NCBI GenBank assembly: GCA_037039925.1
Contig: JAXRKP010000876.1
Span: 123,501 to 187,500 of the forward strand
DNA from: Doris montereyensis
Taxonomy: Eukaryota > Mollusca > Gastropoda > Nudibranchia > Dorididae
DNA: 64,000 nucleotides
Direction of reading: 5' to 3'
The stretch's first letter is position 1, and each line of letters begins with the position of its first letter. The notes under the pieces are model-generated. The model was not told the origin of the DNA. It did not search any database and worked only from the letters and a program-made list of their open reading frames with translations. Shown piece by piece: positions 56,346-64,000 of the stretch. A program made the position numbers and the translations under genes.

Positions 56346-56632
56346 CCTTAGTGGCATTGCTGGTCGAGTGGTTAGGCTACTGGACCTGGGACCATGGGAT
56401 TCTGGGTTTGAATCTCAGCAAAGCTAGATCCGATGTTGTGTTCTTTGGGAAAGACGCAGCAAGCATTTTTCCCTCTCAACCCGGGTCCAAATGGGCTCAT
56501 GCACTAGCTTGGGAGTAAAATCTGCGTCAGACTAGCGTCTTGTCCAGGAGGTGATTATTATCACCTGTTTTAATGCTATAGAAACCACGATAAGCTCTGG
56601 CTCTATGGGCCATAATGGCCTTTAGCAAACTT
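56346..56632 (+). mobile_element. SINE family 1, plus-strand copy
   Basis: The head is GCTGGTCGAGTGGTTAGGCT and GGGTTTGAATCTC. The body has AGGTGATTATTATCACCTGT and GATAAGCTCTGGCTCTATGG. Confidence 0.8.
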
Positions 56633-56963
56633 ATTGTCGTTGTTGACTTTACCGCCTATCCTTAAGCCCAGCCTCACTCACTATCATATTGGTGTCAAGT
56701 TTTACTTACGACACACCGTTACAGTGCCATTACACATCTAGACACAATACAATACAGTGATAGATTGGTTCAACAAAAACAATTTCTTATTTGAAAGTCC
56801 AACAAGTGAAACAAGAAGCAGTCAAGTTGTAATCCTAATCAATGTTCTTAGACTATGAGAGTGCTTCATCTTTCAAGGCATTGCCCCCACTTGCCTCTCC
56901 TTCACTTAAAATGATCCAATTTCTATCAAAGTCAAAGCTTTCCTTTCTTTTTTTGACTTCCAG

Positions 56964-57084
56964 GTAAGCACATATGTCAAAGGTCCCGTCTACACCAGAA
57001 ACCATCTGCTTGAAGCGGCTAAGAAAGCGAAGGAATTTGGGATGCAGCCCCTGAAATGTTGCCCGAAGACCAACGATTCCAGAG
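56964..57084 (+). CDS. Gene B exon: conserved K-G-P-V-Y-T-R segment
   Basis: The acceptor is acttccag and the donor AGAG/gtaaaa; 121 nt, phase 0 to 1. It encodes VKGPVYTRNHLLEAAKKAKE then FGMQPLKCC. About 70 percent of residues in this block match gene A by eye. Confidence 0.7.
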
Positions 57085-57244
57085 GTAAAATTTTGAGTCC
57101 AGTCAGATGTGATAAACGATAATAAGAGACAACTCCACTAAATGTAGAAACAGAGAAGACAAATGGCGTTTTGGGGGTAACGCTTTGTCAGACAATGAAG
57201 AAGTAATATTGTTAAACCTGAAATGTCACATATCTGTTTTTTGT

Positions 57245-57700
57245 CCCCTTTTTTGTGTGTGGAGTTGTCACTTATTGTCGTTTATCACTTTTGATTTCAT
57301 TGTGATTCCTGTGGTAGAGATGTCACTTATTGCCATTTATCACTCTTGGACGTCACTCCACTATGATTCCTTTGGTAGAGATGTCACTTATTGCCATATA
57401 ACTCTTGACTTCACTCCACTGTGATTCCTTTAGTAGAGTTGTCACTTATTGTCATTTATCACTTTTTGACATCATTCCACTGTGATTCCTATGGTAGAGT
57501 TGTCACTTATTGTCATTTATCACTTTTGACGTCATTCCACTGTGATTCCTTTGGTAGAGTTGTCACTTCTTGTCATGTATCACTTTTGACGTCATTCCAC
57601 TGTGATTCCTTTGGCAGAGTTGTCACTTATTGTCATTTATCACTTTTGACGTCGTTCCACTTTGATTCCTTTCAGAGTTGTCACTTATTGCCATTTATCA
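57245..57700. repeat. 60-bp minisatellite, about 8 copies
   Basis: The unit includes GTTGTCACTTATTGTCATTT and GACGTCATTCCACTGTGATT. It is homologous to the 66-bp array at 46150-46515. Confidence 0.95.
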
Positions 57701-58054
57701 CAAGTGGTTATTTGAAAAAACTCAAGACAACATTTCAGCCTACTGGGCATGGATCCAAAACCATTTGGTTGAGAGGCTGGTCATCCTTACCCGCCCCTTC
57801 CTTCCCGGCTCGGTAGATCTGCCAGACAGAAAGTCTGACCGGCTTTCTCTCTCTCTCTCTTTATCAAGAAAGGTCTTGTGTCAAGTTGCCAAGTGTCTTC
57901 ACCTTCAATGCAGCATATCAATGAGAAGATGTCAGGCCTATTGGGTCTTTGTCCTTAAACCAGAACAAACAACAAATAAAACCCTAACACCAACAAACAT
58001 AAAATAAGGAAGAAAGATTTTATTCCCAAACAAGAATAGCAGTGTAAATAAGGG

Positions 58055-58262
58055 GTGAGGCCCTTGACTCTGCCAAAATGCACCTTCACCAAAATGCACC
58101 TTCACCAAAATGCACTTCACCAAAATGTACCTTCACCAAAATGTACCTTCACCAAAATGTACCTTTACCAAAATGTACCTTTACCAAAATGCACCTTCAC
58201 CAAAATGCACCTTCACCAAAATGCACCTTCACCAAAATGTACCTTCACTAAAATGCACTATT
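58055..58262. repeat. 16-bp minisatellite, about 12 copies
   Basis: The unit is CAAAATGCACCTTCAC with TGTACC variants. Confidence 0.9.
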
Positions 58263-58364
58263 TTTTGTGACCCATGGACCATGCATTTTGACAGAGACTG
58301 CTGTATTAGAAATTAGAACGAATATATTCAATTGGCGCCTCAGCCTTCATCTTGATGTTATAGT

Positions 58365-58640
58365 TTTTACTTTGAATGTGACATTGAATTAAGGGGTAAT
58401 TATCAACTTGCCTTTGTGTTTACTTTGCTGTGACATTGAATCAAGGGGTAATTATCAACTTGCCTTTGTGTTTGCTTTGCTGTGACATTGAATTAAGGGG
58501 TAATTATCAACTTGCCTTTGTGTTTGCTTTGCTGTGACATTGAATTAAGGGGTAATTATCAACTTGCCTTTGTGTTTGCTTTGCTGTGACATTGAATTAA
58601 GGGGTAATTATCAACTTGCCTTTGTGTTTACTTTGTTAAG
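58365..58640. repeat. 52-bp minisatellite, about 5 copies
   Basis: The unit includes GTGACATTGAATTAAGGGGT and AATTATCAACTTGCCTTTGT. The copies are almost identical. Confidence 0.95.
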
Positions 58641-58669
58641 AAAATGTGATTGTGTTCCCAGCTGGTGAA

Positions 58670-58810
58670 TGATTGACGGCGGCTGGTAGATCCTACTTTT
58701 TTTCCTTTCATTCTGTCACATGTCTTTCCCATCATGCCTTGCTTGATATTCCCTCTGAATTCATGCTGAGATCACCTCATATGGTGGATGAGTGAGGTAA
58801 AAAAAAAGCT
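58670..58810 (+). repeat. Dispersed hairpin repeat
   Basis: Pyrimidine-rich head and GAGATCACCTCATATGGTGG core; same family as 6900-7040. Confidence 0.6.
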
Positions 58811-58966
58811 TTGTTGAGACTAGAGCTTATTGCGCATGTGGTTGAAAACACAAGTAAAAATCTTCAGGATGATTACGACTTTTATTAAAGGACATATGTT
58901 TATTCTGCATGACATAATCTTCATGTTTGAGAATCGCTTTTGATTTGAAATTCAAAAATTTTACAG

Positions 58967-59038
58967 TCATAGCTCGTACCTTGGATCTTTTTGTGGACGA
59001 AGAGGAAGAAGAAATTGAAGCGCACATCCCTTGGATAG
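58967..59038 (+). CDS. Gene B exon: acidic segment
   Basis: The acceptor is ttttacag and the donor ATAG/gtaaag; 72 nt, phase 1 to 1. It encodes ARTLDLFVDEEEEEIEAHIP then W-I. No clear gene A counterpart was found. Confidence 0.6.
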
Positions 59039-59119
59039 GTAAAGCCTTGGCTCACCTGATATTCAAACATATCACAAAGGTATTCCGAAGGAAATGACAT
59101 TGAATAATATTAAAGCCCT

Positions 59120-59375
59120 ATAGGAACAAAGACAGAGACAAATGCAAGCAAAAGACAGAAAACAAATCTTGTGGCCACCATGGAGATCGAACCCGCGACC
59201 TCTGCGTCGGCATGCATCGCCTCGCCATTAAACGAAAGTGTAGCTGGCTAACAAGGGTTCTTTTCATGGTGAGGTGATGGGTGGCAATGCAGAGGTCGCG
59301 GGTTCAATGCCCATAGTGTGGCCAAGATTTGTTTCTGTCTATTCCTTGTATTTTTTTCGTCTTTGTTCCTATGGG
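59120..59375. repeat. Foldback element: two inverted arms of about 107 bp
   Basis: The left arm 59120-59226 (GGAACAAAGACAGAG ... GAACCCGCGACCTCTGCGTC) and right arm 59269-59375 (GCAGAGGTCGCGGGTTCAAT ... GTCTTTGTTCCTAT) are reverse complements with mismatches, about 42 bp apart. GGTTCAATGCC resembles a pol III B box. Partial single arms occur at 19560-19645 and 52500-52560. Confidence 0.8.
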
Positions 59376-60529
59376 GTGTTAATAATAGTCAGTCATTTAT
59401 CACTGTTTGTCTTTAAAGATATTCTGACAACTTTTACTATTGCTTGATGGTCATGCTTCACCGTGCGGGTGGAAACATCTCTTACATATTATATGGGGTG
59501 GCCCAACAAAAACAGAAATAAGCCTAACTTAAGACTGTCTATCGCAAAATGTAATGATTGGATTTCAATGAGAACGGGCACAAGATGAGAAGGATATAGC
59601 TAAAATTTTGTCTTGTGAATTTTCAATAATGTTGATGAAACCAAGTCATCAACGATTGTGTTAAAAGACGGAAAAATGTCCATATCTTCTCAAATATTAA
59701 AAAAAAATTGTATGCCCTCTCACGTGAAGCGCCTATAATTAATCATCAGTAAATGTAAATATACTTTATTTACATTTTATGTAAATATACAATCATCAGT
59801 AAATGTAAATATACTGTATTTACATTTATACTATAATCATCAGTAAATGTAAATATACTGTATTTACATTTTTATACTATAATCATCAGTAAATGTAAAT
59901 ATACTGTATTTACAAGAATACTTATTTGAATGTAGTAAATGGTAGCAATATATCAAAAGAATTCAGTAAATTTAAAGTTATGCAGGAGGGTTTTGGCTTA
60001 CTTGAGATTTAAGTATGTCACCGTGAGGTGATCAAAATGAAATATCTGGTTTGTACTTAAGGAACTTTGCTCTGGTCATACGGAGATAGTGAATCTCCAC
60101 CGTATGTCATTAGTTTGAAGGAGTGAATTTTGTACTTATTTTAGTCTGTGTGTCTCTGTTACTCATTGAACGGAGGTCTAACCAAGTTGCCAGGCTCAGC
60201 AAAATTCCTTCATTTCTATTTGTGTTTTGTAATAAACTGTGCTACCCTCCGTGGCCTGTAATATTCCATGATTCTAGTCTGGTGCTCCTCCATGAGTCTT
60301 TGCTAGGTCAATGGTTTGGCTTACTAAAGACTAAGGGAGTTAATTCTGACAGAAAGTAACAACCTACTGCCTTGTAGTTACAGGTTGGTCTTGGCTGACT
60401 AAAGGCACTCAGTTAACCCCATTTGACAGAAAATCAAAACCAAGGCCCAGTAGGGGGCCTCAAGGTGGCAGCCCCACCACCTACCTAGGGCATAGTGTGC
60501 TAATCCTTTCCTGCCTAAGTGTCCTCCAT
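59376..60529 (+). other. Gene B intron, with a palindromic 4-copy repeat at 59745-59915
   Basis: The repeat unit contains AATCATCAGTAAATGTAAAT and ATACTGTATTTACATTT, internally self-complementary (GTAAATATACTGTATTTAC). The rest is unique and I see no gene. Confidence 0.6.
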
Positions 60530-61115
60530 GAGATTCTAGTCTGTGTTGTTTCATCTCCCAGTGGTCCTGTTTTCATCTCCATGAGATTCTAGTCTGTGTG
60601 TCAGTGGGTCTGTTTTCATCTCAAGATTCTAGTCTGTGTGTCAGTGGGTCTGTTTTCATCTCCATGAGATTCTAGTCTGTGTGTCAGTGGGCTCCATCTC
60701 CATGAGATTCTAGTCTGTGTGTCAGTGTGTCTGTTTTCATCTCCATGATATTCTAGTCTGTGTGTCAGTGGATTCTAGTCTGTTTTCACTTCCATGATTC
60801 TAGTCTGTGTGCCAGTGTGCCTGTTTTTCACTTCCATGATTCTAGTCTGTGTGCCATTCCTGTTTTCACTTCCATGATTCTAGTCTGTGTGTCAGTGTGC
60901 CTGTTTTCATCTCCATGTTTTCATCTGCCATTGGTTCTAGTCTGTTTTCACTTCCATGATTCTAGTCTGTGTGTCAGTGTGTCCTGTTTTCACTTCCATG
61001 ATTCTAGTCTGTGTGTCAGTGTGCCTGTTTTCACTTCCATGATTCTAGTCTGTGTGTCAGTGGGCCTGTTTTCATCTCCATGATTCTAGTCTGTGTGCCA
61101 GTGGGCCTGTTTTCA
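60530..61115. repeat. 43-bp minisatellite, about 15 copies
   Basis: The unit includes CCATGATTCTAGTCTGTGTG and TCAGTGGGCCTGTTTTCA. Single ancestral-like fragments occur just upstream at about 60270. Confidence 0.95.
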
Positions 61116-61639
61116 TGGAGTGTCATGTGATTCATCTTTTAATGTTTTGTATTTTTGCCAGATTTTATTTCCAAGGATTTTTATTTCTGGGTGGGGTGAA
61201 CCCAATGCTCATGGAGAGAGTGTGTAGGAAAATGGCAGCCATTCGTCTTCTCATACTTGCTATGCTTTAAATACTCAATGAAAAACGGTGTGTCAGTGAT
61301 CGTTTTCATTCATGATTTGAGGATGCTGAATACGGATCTGTCATGTGATATTTTTTCAAAGGACGCGAAAGGATCGTGCGTTTGATTATTTCAAGGACAA
61401 ATCTCACATCCCTATATTGTGGACTTACACGCTTAGTCAGTTTCTTCTTCTTATATCCATAGTGAAATCTCAATGAAACCGTACAAGTCCAAAATCAGCA
61501 ACACCTTTTAAAAACTTCTTTCAAACATTAGGAAGTCCAAAATTATGCAACACCTAGTTAAAAAACTGGACAAAACAATAGAAACCCGTATAATAACCAT
61601 ATGAGGTTTCCGTGGTCTCTATTGGGTCTAGTTAGAAAC
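61116..61639 (+). other. Gene B intron, unique
   Basis: I see no gene. The stretch 61443-61515 recurs inside the next array at 62227-62286. Confidence 0.4.
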
Positions 61640-62815
61640 CTGTATAAACCAAAATCCGTGCTTTTGTCCTATTGGCTCTAGTTTTTGACACTTGCAAACC
61701 CTTTATCCTATTGGCTCTAGTTTTTGACACTTGCAAACCCTGTATCCCTATTGGCTCTAGTTTTTGACACTTGCAAACCCTGTATCCCTATTGGCTCTAG
61801 TTTTTTTTGATATTCTACTGTTGTCAGTGGGCCTGTTTTCATCTCCATGAGATTCTATCTGTGTGTCAGTGTGCCTGTTTTCATCTCCATGATTCCACCC
61901 CATGATTCTAGTTGGTGTCTAAGTTTTCCATGATTCTACTGTGTGCCAACCCTGTATCCCTATTGGCTCTAGTTTTGTGTGCCACACTTGTAAAGTCTGT
62001 GTGCCAGTGGGCCTGTTTTATCCATGATTCTGGCTCTAGTTTTTTGACACTTCTAGTCCTGTGTCCCTATCCATGATTCTAGCTCTAGTTTTTGATTTAA
62101 CAATTTCCAAACCCTTTATTATTTGGGATCTAGTATTTTGGACGTTAGGATTTGTAGTATCCCTATTGACTACTTGCAAACCCTGTATCCTATTGGCTCT
62201 AGGATTTTTGACACTCCCCTAAACCCTTCTTCTTATATCGTATCCATATTCCGTACAAGTCCAAAATCAGCAACATAAAAACTTTTCTAGTTTTTGACAC
62301 TTGTAAACCCTGTATGTATCCCTATTGGCTCTGACACTTGCAAACCCTTTATCCCTATTGGCTCTAGTTTTTGACAGTTGCAAACCCTGTATCCCCCTCT
62401 AGTTTTTGACACTTGTAAACCCTGTATTTTTGACACAATTGCAAACCCTGTATCCCTATTGGTCTAGTTTTTGGACACTTGTAAACCTTGTATCCCTAAG
62501 TTTTTGACTCTATCCCTATTGGCTCTAGTTTTTGACACTTGCAAACCCTGTATCCCTATTGGGTCTAGTTTTTGACACTTTCAAACCCTGTATCCCTATT
62601 GGCTCTAGTTTTTGACACTTGCAAACCCTGTATGTCTATTGGCTCTAGTTTTTGACACTTGCAAACCCTGTATCCCTATTGGGCCTAATTTTTGACACTT
62701 GTAAACCCTGTATTCCTATTGGGTCTAGTTTTGACACTTGTAAACCCTGTTTCTATTGGCTCTAGTTTTTGACACTTGTAAACCCTGTATCCCTATTGGC
62801 TCTAGTTTTTGACAA
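61640..62815. repeat. 40-bp minisatellite, about 22 copies
   Basis: The unit includes CCCTATTGGCTCTAGTTTTT and GACACTTGCAAACCCTGTAT. Units of the 43-bp array are mixed in at 61815-62060. Confidence 0.95.
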
Positions 62816-63418
62816 AGCCGTCTATGTCTGTGAAAATAGATTAAAAAACGCTGCATTGTTTTCTTCGATTTTCTCAAAACATTCAAAATTGGACTTTACG
62901 GTTTGCGACTTTGACCGTCGTTGTTGTGTTAGAGTTAGAGGCTAGATATGTCATTTAAACCTTAAATGCCCCATAAATTGACATTAAACAAGAATATTAT
63001 TAATTTGTTAAATTAATCTTCTTCCTGTTTGGGATCACAGCTTCATAGGGGAGACTTGCATAACCTGTGACATGTTGTACTTGATTCCCTGCTCCTATTA
63101 CCTTCTTATACTAATGTTTTAAATGTATTGATGGTGCAGTATTCTTTAATGTTTGATAGGAGTTTGTTGCAGAGCCTCATTGTTGATGGACAGACCGAGC
63201 ACAGACGTGTGTCTGTTCTTGAGGTTGGCATTGCAAAGCTATCGAAAAAGTGTTTTGTGTTACCGGGCTTGTTGGAGACGCGGTTCATTGGTGTTTCTAT
63301 TGACTTGTTATTTATAGCTTTGAAGAAGACTGTGAGCTTGTTTTTAGCTCTTCTCTCTTGTAATTTCGCCAATGTTATAAATCTTGCCCCCCACCTCCCC
63401 ACCCCTCTTTCCAATCAG
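62816..63418 (+). other. Gene B intron
   Basis: The frame before 63419 (from 63128) reads into the exon without a stop but has no paralog support upstream. The acceptor ccaatcag at 63411-63418 is preferred. Confidence 0.4.
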
Positions 63419-63625
63419 ATAACCTTGGGGGATGTGCGAATAGCCATCAGCGATATGCCGAAATCCATGAAGGACGTTGTGACCTTGGTTGGTACTAAGA
63501 TGGGGCTTCACAATGCCGGTACTGACAGTCAAAGCCATCACACCATCTGGCGACGTGCCGTCACACCTGTGGAAGTCAGCAAGATTGTTAGCGCCAACTT
63601 CGGCAAATCTGGTCGCTATTCGATG
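63419..63625 (+). CDS. Gene B exon: M-P-K-S-M conserved domain
   Basis: The acceptor is tccaatcag and the donor ATG/gtgagt; 207 nt, phase 0 both ends. It encodes ITLGDVRIAISDMPKSMKDV, TLVGTKMGLHNAG and WRRAVTPVEVSKIV. It is the counterpart of gene A 13742-13948. The terminal exon should follow beyond the window. Confidence 0.7.
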
Positions 63626-64000
63626 GTGAGTTGATGGCTTGGAAGGTAATACAAATCTCTTCAAGATAAGATGGCATGATGAGATTTGTTTATTTGTCCA
63701 AAAGGAAATTTAGTTTTTTGTAGAATTATTGGATGCAGCCGTTCATTCTCTCCACGTTGATACCATAAAAAAAAAGAAGCCCAGTGTAGTCTTCAAATTT
63801 TTATGATTTTTTTCAAGACACGATACCGGCCTAACTTTCAACACATCTGTTGAACTATAAAAGCCATTATTTTTGTCTAAAGTATAGCAAGATGGTACAT
63901 GTACTCATTTTAATCAGCAGTGTATTCTATTGAAAAATGTACAAATGACAACATTTCTACACTACGGCCTTAGATCATCAGGAAAATATTTGACATATTC
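63626..64000 (+). other. Gene B intron, truncated by the window end
   Basis: It holds a repeat tail at 63665-63715 (GATAAGATGG, TTTATTTGTCCAAAAGGAAA) matching 800-850. Nothing else is seen. Confidence 0.5.

Overview
The window is animal nuclear DNA: AT-rich, intron-rich, full of minisatellites, microsatellites, tRNA-derived SINE-like repeats, short inverted-repeat elements and decayed LINE fragments. Codon use and splice sites (GT..AG) are metazoan. The repeat flavour, including (GATAA)n tails and scattered TCTAGATCTAGA motifs, suggests a mollusc, perhaps a gastropod. That is inference; no taxon-specific gene is present.

Three gene systems are supported. Gene A (plus strand, 546-16084, 5' end outside the window) and gene B (plus strand, 34482 to beyond 63625, 3' end outside) are diverged tandem paralogs. 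Five of their exons match one to one in phase and length (178/179, 124/124, 121/121, 207/207 and 199/200 nt). They encode two double-stranded-RNA-binding-like modules in an arrangement that resembles NKRF (NF-kappa-B repressing factor). The family name is tentative; the dsRBM-like character is better supported. Between them, on the minus strand (about 24300-28502), lies a C2H2 zinc-finger gene with at least 16 fingers and two coding minisatellites in its acidic N-terminal part.

Region by region: 1-545 intron; 546-16084 gene A, with arrays of 72, 46, 43, 28 and 32 bp in its introns; 16085-24290 intergenic, with a CA tract, a GA/TC tract, a CpG-rich repeat cluster, and 38 and 56 bp arrays; 24300-28502 zinc-finger gene; 28503-34480 intergenic, with a 51 bp array and an inverted duplication; 34482-64000 gene B, whose introns hold a decayed LINE, most of the SINE copies and a dozen arrays, including a 1.9 kb 27 bp array and a 430 bp ATT tract.

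Two patterns stand out. First, several arrays contain short copies of neighbouring unique DNA, including 26 nt of a gene A exon. Second, single-base or short indels interrupt all three genes, mostly in homopolymers or short repeats. The indels look more like long-read consensus errors than three independent pseudogenes, but the sequence alone cannot decide. I found no operon, CRISPR, phage or other prokaryotic system.
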